Assembly (NCBI RefSeq): GCF_030272615.1
Contig: NC_081410.1
Location: forward strand, 184,559,619 to 184,623,618
Direction: 5' to 3'
Source of the DNA: Cryptomeria japonica
Taxonomy: Eukaryota > Streptophyta > Pinopsida > Cupressales > Cupressaceae
DNA length: 64,000 bases
Position 1 is the first letter of the stretch. Each line of letters begins with the position of its first letter. A program made the position numbers and the translations under genes. Below the pieces are notes generated by a model. It was not told the origin of the DNA. It worked only from the letters and a program-made list of their open reading frames with translations, and did no database searches. Below are positions 11,101 through 22,424 of the stretch, piece after piece.

Positions 11101-11754
11101 AAGAACAAGGACGTGAAGAAATTCTTTGAGAAATATCATATCAAACATCGATTTTCTACACCATACTATCCTCAATCAAATGTTCAAGCCGAATCATCCA
11201 ATAAAATAATTGAACAAATTCTTCGCAAAACCGTGAATAAGAATGGTAAGGATTGGAGTACTCAGCTAATCTATGCTCTTTGGGCCTACCGAACGAGTGT
11301 ACGAATTGCTACAGAAACTACCCCTTATAATCTTGTTTATGGTGCTGATGCTATTATGCCTTTAGAATTAGAGATTTCATCACTTAGAGTTTCTCTCAAA
11401 GGTATAGTAGATGATGACTCTTATACAGAACAAAGACTTCAACAGCTTGAGATGCTTGATGAATAGCGTATAAATGCTCTTGAGCATATTCAAGCGTATC
11501 ACAAAACTCTACAACGAAGCTATAATGATAAGGTTATTCAACGTTCCTTCTCAGTAGGTGACTTAGTTCTCTATGAGAATCAGCGCAATGTGAATGCCTT
11601 ACCTGAAGAAAAGGGAAAATTTAGTCCTAATTGGCTTGGACCGTATATTGTTATTGAAGATTATGGATCAGGTGCTTACAAAATAGCGGATGTAGACGGT
11701 ACGCCTCTTAAAGACCCTATAAACGCTATGCACTTGCATAGATACTATGCTTAA
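8101..11754 (+). pseudogene. Tat pol: RT, RNase H, archaeal-type RNase H, integrase
   Basis: One frame runs from about 8101 to TAA 11752-11754, interrupted by TGA 9232-9234 and TAG 11464-11466. RT: WAYSD-like AWTYSDMPGIDP, IRMCIDFRDLNKA, MPFGLKNVGATYQRAM and an intact YVDDI at 9127-9141. The Ty3-type RNase H is at about 9550-9800 (FLLYTATSSHALAALLAQ). A second RNase H sits at about 10000-10390 (LYFDGSKCRTGSGAGVVL, KYEALIAGI, FGDSQLII), which marks the Tat lineage. Integrase has its HHCC zinc finger at about 10690-10820 and a D,D,E core with DLIG, ISDNGTSFK and QAESSNK. The C-terminal block (VGDLVLYE, GPYIVIEDYGSGAYKIAD) lies after the 11464 stop. There is no chromodomain. These enzymes copy the element RNA and insert the cDNA. 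Confidence 0.93.
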
Positions 11755-12351
11755 TTCCTCATTCCTTATCATTCATCTATTTCCTTTCTCACTTCTTCAA
11801 AATTGGATAATATGTTAGCATATCTTTGTTAGAGCAAATAGAATTTTGTTTAATCTATATTGCTTTGTTCCTGACAAGCGTGTTTCTTTACTTTATGGTT
11901 TATCTTGAATTCACTTATGTAAATTGCAAAAGATTTACATTTTTCATTATGTTGGCATATTATACAATGTCTTTATGTGTTAAGTTGAATCATGTCATGT
12001 TGTGTCTAAATTCAAATTAAATCACATTAGTTATATGATTCTTAGGCTTAACACATATTTCTTCCCTATCATCAATGTAGTACTTCATCAAATATTTTAA
12101 TTAAGTCACACATGTATCAATTTAATCATGGAGCATTGAGAAATCAATCACATGGAAATTAAATTCAGAACATACATGTAAATCTACCAAATATGTTAGC
12201 TTTAATCAAAGCAAAATGTACATTGTTTAGGCATTAAAGATAACACGTTTGAGACAAAGAAGCATGTATATATATATATATATGTGTGTGGATCAATATA
12301 CAAAGGTAGGTCACTACACATCCAAAATGTGACCTACCCTACATCATAAGA
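11755..12351. other. spacer between pol and antisense gene
   Basis: AT-rich with no convincing coding sequence. A short (TA)n tract lies at about 12268-12283. An inverted pair, GTAGGTCACTAC with GTGACCTAC, at about 12305-12340 could mark the 3' end of the antisense transcript. Confidence 0.6.
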
Positions 12352-14459
12352 TCATCTCCTATCCCTAGGGCTGGTGGCTGGAGAGTGACGACTAGATGCT
12401 CCCTCCTGATTCGGCCGTGCAGGTGGACCCATAGGTGTATAGCGTGATATAGATCGTGAGTGACTCTGAGAGGAACTCCTACGATCCCTATCCATAAGGA
12501 TCGCGCGATACAAGGTAGCCTCGGTTTGAGCTGCTGCTAGATCACATTGTGCCCGCTGAAGGTCCTCTGATAGTGCTCACTCTCTCTCCCTCCATATTTC
12601 TACCTGTACTCGAAATGGGGAAAACAAATCATCATGCCGACCCACGTTCCCTTGAGGTCTATAAGCAACCTGTGAGGAACTAGGGATCTGCGCCGTTGTG
12701 GAGATATCTGTCACTGCTTGCTGGATCAAGGAACGCCACTCCTGCACATTAGCTATAGCAGTAGAACAGATTTTGTGTTAGTACCATTTTATATCATCAA
12801 AACATTAATCAATCAATATACACCTACTATACCTGGATCTCCCTCATGCCAGTAGGGATCGTGATATGGTAGCATCTGTGACTAGGAACTACTAGGCTCC
12901 CCACGCTCGAATGATCTATGCGCGATGGGTACAGGTCTCTGTATCACCTTGTGTTCCCCCTTTTGGGGAATAACGGGAGGATCTAAGGCTATGGTATCAT
13001 CTCCTGAATGATGGGGAGCTGCATCTGACTCCTCCTCATCATCTCTATCCTCCTCCTCCTCGTCATCCTCATCCTCATCTCTATCCTCCTCCTCCTCGTC
13101 ATCCTCATCCTCATCTCTATCTATGTCATCTTCCTCTCCTTCCTCCTCCTTGGCACTAGGTTGATCTCCTATGGGTGGATCAGGCCCTCCTGCCTCCTCA
13201 TGACCCTCTCCCTCCTCTGGCTCCTCTGATCTGGATCCCTGATCCTCATCTCGGTCTCCATGTCTCCATGGACCTGGATGGCCTGTCGGGTGATCTGGTG
13301 GAAAGATAGGCCCCGGGTATGTCCTCACAAACCATGAGAGATACCTGCGCTGTGCCCCGGGGTCTGCAGCATAATCAGTGACCACATCCTGGTTGGACCC
13401 CTCTATATCTGTGATCTCGATATCATCTATCGTAGGTCTCGCTACTGCTCTGGGTCTGGGAAGGACTCGTGAGTGTCGAGTGTAGATGGGTACATCGACC
13501 GGAACACACTGCTCTAGCCCAAACTGCCTCCGTACTCGGTCAAAGTAGAATGGGACTATGATATGTGGATATTGTCCTCTCAGTAGGTGGTTCCTCTGTA
13601 AGCATGCTAACTGTCTCTCCATCCCATCCCATCTGTGCATCCGTAGATATGGTCTCCATACAGTCACCTCAGCTGTCAACCTATCAACCATCACTCTCCA
13701 ATACAGTAAATCCCCAAATCTCCACTCGCTGGTAAGTGGATAAGCAAATACCCTAGGTCGCTCACTAGCCGCACTCATCGGATAGCCGACAGGCCTGGTG
13801 CATGTAAAGTGCTCAAATATCCACACCTGCAGAAGTGTGCATGTCATCAAACTGCAACCCTATCCAAAAACATACTCCTCGAGGTCGTGATAGAGATGTG
13901 CAAGCATACTCCGACCCCAGGCGTATACTCTCCTATGTCTCTCCATAGCCCTGATGCACCATGTGAGACCCCCATGCATGTGCGTACCTCACCCATTAGG
14001 GCAGATGGCTAGTGCAATGATGGCAATCATAAGACGTCTCATGAGGGGCACCTCTCCTGTAGGATGTAAGAGCCAGCTGACCATGATGTGACCTCTCGTC
14101 TCACTCGGCATGACTCTCCCGATGCAGTATACCTGCTCCCTCTGATGATCCTCTACTGACCGATCGGTCGCATATGTCACAGTAGCTCCTCTGATCGGTA
14201 GGCGAAGTATGCGGTACACATCCTCAAGTGTCACTGTCATCTCCCCTACTGGAAGCTGGAATGTGCATGTGTCAGGATCACATCGCTCTGTGAGTGCCAT
14301 CAGCATCGCAGGATGAAATCGAATGGCCGGCATAAGAATCATAGACCACAAACCTACTATAGACAATGTATCTCTCTTTGCCTGAGTCAGCCGGGGAATC
14401 TGATCTCGCAAACTGCGAAGAATCTGCCCCGTCGTGTGCTCTCTCATGTATGGGAGACC
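12352..14459 (-). pseudogene. antisense plant mobile domain (PMD) gene captured in Tat element
   Basis: Read on the minus strand, 14459 to 12882 is one frame. It shows the PMD signature CTFQLPVGEMTVTLEDVYRILRLPIRG, then GRSMLAHLYHDL, then LLQVWIFEHF and WRPYLRMHRWDG. PMD proteins (MAIN/MAIL type in plants) act in transcript and heterochromatin control. Gypsy elements carrying PMD are known. In-frame stops are TGA 13989-13991, TAG 13860-13862 and a TAG at 12882-12884. An acidic tail (DEDEDDEEEED, a 36-bp direct duplication at about 13040-13115) follows the domain. A GT donor near 12827 (GTAGGT) and AG acceptor at 12742-12743 would join a last exon, 12741-12352, whose frame is open except for TGA 12577-12579 and ends in a Ser/Arg-rich tail. 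The exon structure is inferred. The acceptor before 14459 (TTTTGTAATGCAG) fits an upstream exon at 14806-14908. Confidence 0.85.
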
Positions 14460-14557
14460 CTGCATTACAAAAGCATCAGTGTAATCAGTAATCAATCATC
14501 TATGCCAATAATGAAAACTGACGAACATCGAAAGTTGACCCTTGCCATGTCCTGCTT

Positions 14558-14712
14558 GGACCATGGTGCCTTGAGGGGACCATGGCGCCCTTCAGGGACC
14601 ATGGCGCCCCATAGGGACCATGGCGCCCTGAAAGGACCATGGCGCCCCACAGGGACCATGGCGCCCCACAGAGACCATGGCAACCTGATGGGACCATGGC
14701 GCCCTGGGTGGG
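14558..14712. repeat. 19-bp minisatellite (GGACCATGGCGCC core), 8 copies
   Basis: Units start at 14558, 14577, 14596, 14615, 14634, 14653, 14672 and 14691, an exact 19-bp period. Each contains ACCATGG followed by CGCC, apart from the variants at the first and seventh units. Ten to fifteen bases of the unit also occur in the element's LTR hairpin (4715-4730 and 15815-15830). ORFs on both strands through it are repeat artefacts. Confidence 0.96.
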
Positions 14713-14805
14713 ACCCAGGGTCAGATTCCAGGGCCCGCATTCAATCACAGAATATCGAAGTCAACGAAAATGCAGAAAGTCAAAGTCAAAGTTCAGTCAA
14801 CTCAC

Positions 14806-14908
14806 TTCGTCAAGTGGCTTGTCGTCGATCACGGCCTATCACATGATCTCCATCCTCGTGGGACGCTCTGGTCATCGTGAAGGCATTATGATGGCTATGT
14901 GGGCTCCG
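14806..14908 (-). other. possible upstream exon of the antisense PMD gene
   Basis: On the minus strand an acceptor-like TTCATTGCAG precedes 14908 and a consensus donor GTGAGT follows 14806. The 103-nt segment reads as a basic peptide containing GDHVIGRDRRQAT with one TGA near its end. The resulting intron (14805-14460) would contain the 19-bp minisatellite. This is inference from splice consensus only. Confidence 0.4.
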
Positions 14909-15450
14909 CTGCAATGAACAATAATCAGAAATCAACAAAGTGACAAAAGCAATAGTCACTTTCAAGGTATATACTTTCATTCCTTTACCTTTACTTTCAA
15001 AACCCTAATTTTCCTCTATCTTTCATTTCATCATAACTTGAGTTTGGGAGATGCGATTTTCGAACTGTTTGTTGCGTAGGAATCATATTTTCGTTCCCTT
15101 ACTCCCTGGATGTTCCAAAATGTGCTTTGATGAAGCCTTCTTAGTGAACATCTCTCATCAATAATCGCTCACACAATTTGTTGTAAGTAAACATGCTACC
15201 TTGTTTCACCTCCCTAATAAGCTAGCCGAAACAGGGGGGCATATAGCTACTCGCAAATTTCATCATTTTCCTTAGTAAGAATTAGGTGATATTGTGATCT
15301 AACGTGTGTTTTATAGGGTGCGGTTCCTAACTGTGTACTGCAGATACCGCTGGGGGCTTCGTTCGACGGACTTATGGATATATCATTTTTCAAATAATGT
15401 TTACTTTCCTGTACTTTAGCTTGCATATGCACGTAGTACTCATATGACTG
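14909..15450. other. non-coding region upstream of the antisense gene
   Basis: I see no coding sequence. On the minus strand a TATATA word lies at about 14977-14982, upstream of the possible first coding exon, so this stretch may hold the promoter or leader of the antisense gene. A 61-codon ORF at 15247-15432 has no recognisable motif. Confidence 0.4.
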
Positions 15451-15467
15451 CTAAAGTGGGGGCTAAA
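15451..15467 (+). promoter_or_regulatory. polypurine tract of Tat element
   Basis: The AAAGTGGGGGC-type tract lies directly before the 3' LTR, where the plus-strand primer for reverse transcription is expected. Confidence 0.75.
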
Positions 15468-17123
15468 TGTAACGTCATAAATTGTACGCACTTGCTAAAG
15501 CAGTACAATTTCACACCTAGTTTAGCACCCGCCTTGGTGCAGTTTGCATTTTGCATTGCATTTCCCCTTTAGCACTTAATTAATCAAATTAATTAGGTCT
15601 AAAGGTTCTATTTCATCATCTTCCACATCATAAAGTCAGGCCCTTTCATTAAAGTGTGCCCCTTTCATTTTATTCCTCCAATACATCACTTAATCAAAAA
15701 CCCTAATTAGGCCCTATTTTGAACTTGGGGGCTTATCTCGAAATCACCTGTAACTTCGGGATTCTCTCTAAAATCATCATATCCGACGGCCCTGAAAATT
15801 TGGTGAAAAGTTGTCGGGACCATGGCGCCCGGAGTGCACACGGTCCCGGACATTTTTCCTGAAATTTTAGGAGCGCGATCCAATCATAAAATAAAGTTTA
15901 ACCCCAAGAAATTGGTGGGATATTCAATCTCTAGGTCGGCCAAAAGTTGGAATTAAGACCTAGGGTTTCATACATAAGAGCTCTCTTTCTTCATTTGAAA
16001 GGATCCGAATTTTGTTTTCAGGAACCTCATATGCAGTGAAAGAGCAGATCTTTGAAGACTTCAGCAACTTTCAACATTCATCCTCCAAGCATTCATCAAA
16101 TCCATTCATCCACTTAGGGCTTTAAAGGCATTGAAGAGCAATAAGGGATCACCGACTGAAGATTGGCTTGTACCCCTCCCTTGGGGTTGGGTATGATTTC
16201 ATGTTGTTTTCATGTCTTTACATGAGACTCATTATGTCACTTGCATTCATGCTTTAGATCACTTGGCATCTTGATTTGGAGCATTTACATTGTCATCTAC
16301 AAGCAATTAGGGTTTACTTTCTAGGTTGCTCTAGTTTGCTTACTTGCATTTTAGGATCTTGCACACACACAAGGTCTGCACACACATTACTTTTACAATA
16401 CAACTTGGCTATTCGTGGAGGTGGAAATCACCAAAGCGGGGGTTTGACTAAGGCAAAACCCTATATAGCCGCCCAAAATACCTTTTCAGATATAAGTGCA
16501 GATTTCGGGATTCAGACGACGTCGTAAGTTGCAGATCCGAAAGAAGCAGACGGAGACCGAACCCTATATCAAGTTTTAGAACAAAAGACCAGGACAGGGG
16601 CGTGGGGCGCCCTGGTCCTGCCAGGACAGGGGCACTAGGCACCCTGGTCCCTGGGACAGGGGCGCTGGGCGCCCTGGTCCCCCTGTCAGATAGCAAGTTT
16701 TGGCAGTTTCGACAGTTTTCCAGGTTGCAAAGTGGCAGTTTCAGGTGCAGTTTCAGGAACAGAATCAGGACAGTGGCGCCCGCGCCCCGGTCCCGAACAT
16801 TTCCACTCAGATTTTGACTCCGGGTACACATTTGCATTCTTGTCTTGTCTTTGTGTTTACAGCTTTCCATAGTTTAAGTTCAATTCTGCAATCTTGTTAT
16901 TAGTTCATACTTGCACTTTGGGGTTAGGGATTGAACTTGCATCATTTTATCTTTCAATTACAACAAAGGAATAGAAACCCTAATAGGTAGCTCGTGGCTC
17001 TCTCTTTCACAAAAAGAAGTAGCCAATTGTGTGATACCTCTAGGCTCTTTCGTATTCCGCAATGTGTGTCAAAAGGTAGGATTAGGACATGTTAACCTAG
17101 TCTCGTTTTTTTTCCCCTACACA
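15468..17123 (+). repeat. 3' LTR of Tat element (1656 bp)
   Basis: It pairs with 4350-6023 and ends exactly before the duplicated GTAAG at 17124-17128. It keeps more CG dinucleotides than the 5' copy in the GC-rich block at 16588-16689. Confidence 0.97.
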
Positions 17124-19596
17124 GTAAGTATGTATGTATACACACACACACACACACATATGTATGTATGTTTTGCAGATAGTTGGATGTAATTGTCTAT
17201 CAACCAATTATTGCTGATTTTTTTATTTATTTGTTATGTGTGTGTGTGCACGCTCATGTTGTAAATGATTGCAGGCATAGACATAAGTATATAACAATAC
17301 ATGCATAAAGTCTTGAGCAAAATAGAAAATGCGAACAAATTACAACCATACCATTATGTCTCCTTACCTACACAGGCCAACAAAACCAACCATATATATA
17401 TATATATATGATGTGATTGTCTATCAACCAATTGTTGTTGATTTTTGTATTTATTTATTTGTGCTTTGGAAGTAGTAGATGTCACTGTATCTAACACCAC
17501 AAAACACAAAGGACAAAGGGTCTAGCAACATACTATATGCAAATACAAGGAACAAAAGAATTAAGCTTAGTTGGATTGCTACAAACCAAACGAGTATGCA
17601 TTCATAAATAGTCTTCAATCGATAGAACCCCAATTCCCTTCCAATGGTTCTCCACCCTCCTCCACCGATTGAAGTGAGAGAACATTTATTTATTCACACC
17701 CTAACTAAGCAAGATACACACCTCGACCAAGTGCACAATGCAAAAGATGATCAAAGGAAGATAAATTTTCACGATAGTGATCTTCCGACAAGTTTTAATG
17801 ACACATGGCAGGGCGTTCGTAGACACTGCTTTGTTTATTTACACACACACACACACACACATATATATACGCAAATATTTTCTTGCACCAATACAACCAG
17901 CTATTAATGTTTGCAACATTATCTTCAGATCTCATTCACAACCAAAATAAGAGATTGCTATGTGTATTTTCTGTTCAGTCTTTGGAGAGCAAGAGGGTAT
18001 TCAGAGACTCTCAACAATGCAAAAAATTCCAATATATACCAAGGAAATTGCATTCAGTGGTTTAAAGGCTTCACAATGGACCATAACTTCGAGAATTTAA
18101 ATTGCGAGTTAAATTATTTGCAAGGTTTGCATTTTCTTTATGGACAGGTCATATATTTCGGGGGTTTGCACTTCATGTGCTAGTTTCTTCACACTCCTAA
18201 AAGGTTGGAAGTTGGGATACATATACAAATCCATATCCCGCTTCCCCTATACAGGAAAAGACACACAAAACCCACACCAGAGAAAGAAATGAAAACCCAT
18301 AAACCAAATTGTAGATATACAAAGTGTAAATACCCCTATACAACAGACTGGCCTACCCACAAAACAAAATCCGAACCCTAGGAGAAACACGCCCCTAACC
18401 TTTTTTTTTCAACGTAAAATCCCATCAACTTAAAATTTCATTTCCATGTAAAATACCAAACAAACCATTCAACCAAATGAATGCATTTTTCACGACACAT
18501 ATTGCACAACAACACATTAATGATTCGACAACCCCAACAATTTTAATAATATAGGATTTAGATATACAAACTTTACTTACGCCTATACTTTAAATTTTCA
18601 TTTCCTGAAAAAATGTCGAAGAAACCCTAAAACCCAATTAATGCATTTTCCACGACATGTATTCCATAAGAACAAATTAATAATTTGACAACCTCAAAAA
18701 TATAGGATTGACCAATACACACCCGATATGTGTGGTTTGATCTACGTCCTATGCCAACTACTTGCTCTAGCAGACAAATTTCATAGACGGGAACTCGACT
18801 AAACACTTCCCTCCTCAATAAACATGCGAGACAAAGAAAACCCAACACATTAGCCATCAAACAATAAACCTACAAAATGCAAACAAATTACAACCATCCC
18901 ACTACGTTCTCTTACCTATAAAGCCGAACAAATCCAAGTGGAAGACCTCTAAACGCACATCGATACGAAAGAACGCCTCTCAATACCCTTTTGTTCTCCG
19001 AAAAAAAATACTGCAAACATTGCCCTCAAACAAACATGTCATACAAAGCAAACCCAACACATTTAGTTCAAACCACAACAAAGAAAATGCGAATACATTA
19101 AAGCCATCCCATTACATTCTCTTACCTGTAGAGGCCAACAAAGCCAACCATAAAGCCTCTAAATATGCGCATTTTGGATTGTTCAAACTCTAGATATTTG
19201 TTTCACTGGTGAAGAGGTAATCTTTCAATGTGATCTACACTCATCTTTTACTGGGCCAGGGTTTCTTGGTAACATCAAGTGCTCTTTACAACATTTTTCT
19301 ATGTTGGTTGCCTCCAATAGGCAGATGGGTATTTAGCTATTTCTTATTATGTTTTCTTTTTCTCTTGTATTTTGGAAATGGAAACAAATGTACCATTAAA
19401 CATGAAAAATGGACAAAACACACAAAATGGGCAAAACACATATGGTTGGGTTGAATCAAACCATCTAGGCCAAGTCAAAATTGCTTCCTCACTCAAAGAA
19501 AGAAAATGGGTTTGGGTTAATGCCAAACAATGCCAGGGCATATTAAGACTCAGACATGCACACTTCAAATAGAAGGAGACAAAGAAGCAAAACATT
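17124..19596. other. non-coding DNA with microsatellites and diverged direct repeats
   Basis: The right half of the split microsatellite is followed by AT-rich DNA. (CA)n tracts lie at about 17139-17158 and 17843-17862. A segment TTGTCTATCAACCAATT recurs at about 17193 and 17417. A longer unit, with TTACAACCATNCCA and CTCTTACCT, occurs at about 17337, 18887 and 19101. Another, with AATGCATTTTNCACGACA, occurs at about 18480 and 18640. No ORF here has a recognisable domain. The minus strand of the repeat reads CAG then GTAAGAG, a splice-donor look, so decayed host exons are possible. Confidence 0.55.
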
Positions 19597-20603
19597 TTGG
19601 CTTTCTACAATAAACAACACATACAAAAATCCTGTTTGCAGAGAGGTGGATGTAGCACACCTAAGGGTCACAAAGACTTTGTGAAACCTATTTTTTATAT
19701 CCCCACTACCACGACTCTCACTTGGTCATCTGAACTCTATGTGCAAGAACTTTTAAATGTCAAGGAGAGGTTGGAGGCTCTGGAATTCAAGGCACAAGAA
19801 AGAGATCACAAAATCCATTTTTTAATAGTATTAAAACAATCTCTAGTAGAAAGCAATAAGCTTTTAAAAGAACAACTAGCACTGGTACAAGAAACCCTTT
19901 TGGTCGAAAAAATTGAATGGCAAAACATGAAAATTGAATGGAACAACATGAAAGAATATGTAATAGAAATTTCTAAAACACCTCAAACCACAGAGATATT
20001 GGTTGACCAAGCAAACAATCTTGTAACAAAAGAAAGAGCAGGAAAGGATGGGGTGGTGCAAGTAGTTCCAAAACTGGGGCACAAGTTGTTAATAATGCTA
20101 CTACCAAAGTAGCAAAACTAGACTTCTGGGCTGGCAATTTGCAGGATAAAGAGTCCAAAGAAAGACAAAATAGAGCAACAAATCTAATTATTAAAGGTGT
20201 AAAAGACTACGAAAGGAATGAACATACTCTTGATCTTGTAAATCAATTTTTAAAAGACAAGTTGTTTTGGCAAGCGCAAATCTGTTAAGCTTGGAGGATG
20301 GGTCAGCCTAACGAGGAAAAGGCAAGACCTATTAGAACTATTTTACCATGCATCCATGACAAACAAGTGCTCTTAAGCAAGAAACAACTCCTTAGGGGTT
20401 CTTGCTTCTTTTTAGATGAATATTTAACTATTACACAACACGAAGAAAGGAGGGAAGAAATATCTAAAGTCAGAACAACAAGAGATGAAGGTAAAAGAGC
20501 ATGGTTGCACAATGGTAAAGCAGTCATTGCCTCATTTGGGTCCTACTCTAAAATGGCACTGCAGGTTGGTAGCAAAGAAATGACAATAGAATCTTCAACA
20601 TAA
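19597..20603 (+). pseudogene. LINE ORF1, coiled coil plus L1-type nucleic-acid-binding domain
   Basis: The first frame (19597-20112) contains a heptad-rich stretch, about residues 55-130 (LYVQELLNVKERLEALEFKAQERDHKI and onward), typical of a trimerising coiled coil. A second frame from about 20110 reads RATNLIIKGVKDYERN, like the RRM start of L1 ORF1. The frame at 20298-20603 reads IRTILPCIHDKQVLLSK, LRGSCFFLDEYLT and RTTRDEGKRAWLHNG, like the C-terminal domain. This protein packages LINE RNA. It is broken by a frame change near 20110, a stop near 20286 and a further frame change. Confidence 0.75.
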
Positions 20604-20702
20604 AACATAGCAACAGGGTCATTACGGGCTAACAGGAGCGTAGACTCAAATTTGAGTCTTGCATGCCAAAACAAATAGCAATCAAGGCCTGCTCGGGTTT
20701 CT

Positions 20703-22424
20703 TTGAGTTTAGTTTGTTGGAATTATAGAGGATATCCTTGGAGGCATGGACCTGGGTTAGGGCCTATTGTAGGGGACATAGACATTATTTGTCTCATTGA
20801 AACTCATGAGCATGAAGGGTGCAAGACACCTTGGTTTGAAGGGTACTCAAAGATGGCAATGTGGAACAAGGCAATAGGGAATGGTAAAGGGCATAGTGGT
20901 ATCATGGTCTTGGTAAGGGAAAAGGAAGGTCATTTGGTTCAACTAGAAAGAGAAGACACAAATAAGCAATTTCTTTGGTTTAAAATCTCTGAAAATGGGA
21001 ATCTCATTAGAATTGCAGCACGTTACTTCGTCCCTCAAGTGTCAAAAATCTACAAGGGTAGGGGGATTGACCACAAAGACCATTTTGCACCCTTGAAAAA
21101 GGATATCACAATCTATTCTCAGATAGGATAAGTTCTTTTGGTAGGTGATTTTAATGCTAGAACTGCAAATGAACAATCCAACATTCTCTGTTATAAGGAA
21201 AATTGCAACCCTATTTGTCTTACAGAAGAAAGTGACCGTCAATGGGATAGGGTCTCAAAAGACATCAAAGGCTGGAATCTTTTTGGGGAGCAGCTACTTT
21301 CTTTATGTGAGACATTTAATTTAGTCTTTTGTAATGGGTTGGCTAGATGGATGAAGTCTAGTAATTTCACTTGCAACACTTACAATGGGGCAAGTGTTGT
21401 GGATTATATTATGTGTTCACATGGCCTCTTTGAGAGAATGGAGCCAATCCTTGTTGGGGAACAACACTGGGATTTGAAATCTGATCATAAACCAATTTAT
21501 TTAAGTTTTTCTTGGACTAGGTAGCAGCAACATGGGAAGAAAACTACTCATATTAAGCAACCTATATCAAAAGGAAAAATTTTATTAACTCAAAAAAACT
21601 GTGATACTTTCCAAATGGCTCTAGAGAGGTCTCTCAAGAACAAGAAAATCCCTTTCCATGGTCTTCATAGCTCCGAACTAACAAACATTATTCAAGGAGC
21701 ACTTAATGGATGCAAGAGAGCTAAGAATAAGAAGTCTGATACAAATCGATTTCCGCTTAATGCTTGGTTTGATGAATAATACAAAAAAGCTAAAAGGGTC
21801 GTGAAAGAAACCAACAATAATAAAATAAATCACAAAGCCTACAAGCAGATTTTGGTCACAAGAAGAGAAGAGTTAATCTCCCTTGGGAAAAAACAACCCC
21901 AAGCTATTTTGGCAGGAGCTCCAGTCGAGAAATAAACAAACTGAAAATACTATTACTACATCTTAGTGGTTCAATTATGATAGACAACTCTATGAGAAAG
22001 ATTCTCATTTTGACCTACCACCCTTGGTCAACACCAACACTAATCTTTTCACTGTTCAAGAGATTGAAATGGGTATTAAAAAGATGGGTATTGGCAAAGA
22101 AAATGACTTAGTTGAGCTTCAAGCAGAATATAAAGTGGGGTATGAAAATCCTTGCTCCTCATATTACAAATATTTTCAACAGTATCATTCAATGGGGCTT
22201 ACCCACAAATTGGAATACTAGCTTAGCAATACCTCTTTTCAAGAGTGGTGATATTGACAATCCCTCCAATTATAGAACCATTATGATCAATCCTTTATTT
22301 GCAAAATTGTTTGGGAGTATGATAGAAAGTAGGATCAACAATTGGGCGGAACAAGGCAATAAACGTGCTAAAGGTCAAGTTGGTTTTAGAGCTAAACATT
22401 CCATAGTTGATCATGGTGTCACTC
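20703..22424 (+). pseudogene. LINE ORF2, endonuclease and N-terminal half of RT
   Basis: The apurinic-type endonuclease is clear: CWNYRG at the start, IETHEHEG, LVGDFNART and the terminal SDHKPIYLSFS (near 21480-21510). It nicks target DNA to prime reverse transcription. The frame breaks at TAG 21523 and elsewhere. From 22024 the RT begins (LAIPLFKSGDIDNPSNYRTIMI, GFRAKHSIVDH) and stops abruptly at the chromovirus insertion. The rest is at 31639-33138. Confidence 0.88.

Larger units (their letters stand above)
4350..17123 (+). mobile_element. complete Ty3/gypsy Tat-lineage element with antisense PMD gene
   Basis: It is 12,774 bp and bounded by two LTRs that begin TGTAACGTCATAAATTG and end CCCCTACACA. 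Perfect 5-bp duplications GTAAG sit at 4345-4349 and 17124-17128. The internal order is protease, RT, Ty3-type RNase H, a second RNase H, then integrase, all on the plus strand. The second RNase H is the hallmark of the plant Tat group. An antisense plant mobile domain gene lies between pol and the 3' LTR. By hand, the LTRs differ at about 44 sites and one 18-bp indel over 1656 bp (about 2.7%). Many differences are CG versus TG or CA, as expected from decay of methylated CpG. Several stops make this copy non-autonomous now. Confidence 0.95.

Noticed and set aside
6206-11754. Endogenous pararetrovirus
   Set aside because: The integrase, paired LTRs and a 5-bp target duplication show an LTR retrotransposon. 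No movement protein or other viral gene is seen.
14313-14917. Repetitive ORFs (177 and 92 codons plus, 82 codons minus) through the 19-bp minisatellite
   Set aside because: A 19-bp unit opens several frames at once. No domain is present, and the region is better explained as an intron of the antisense gene.
18627-18860. 77-codon minus-strand ORF
   Set aside because: Lies in diverged repeats and has no recognisable motif. Not enough for a gene call.
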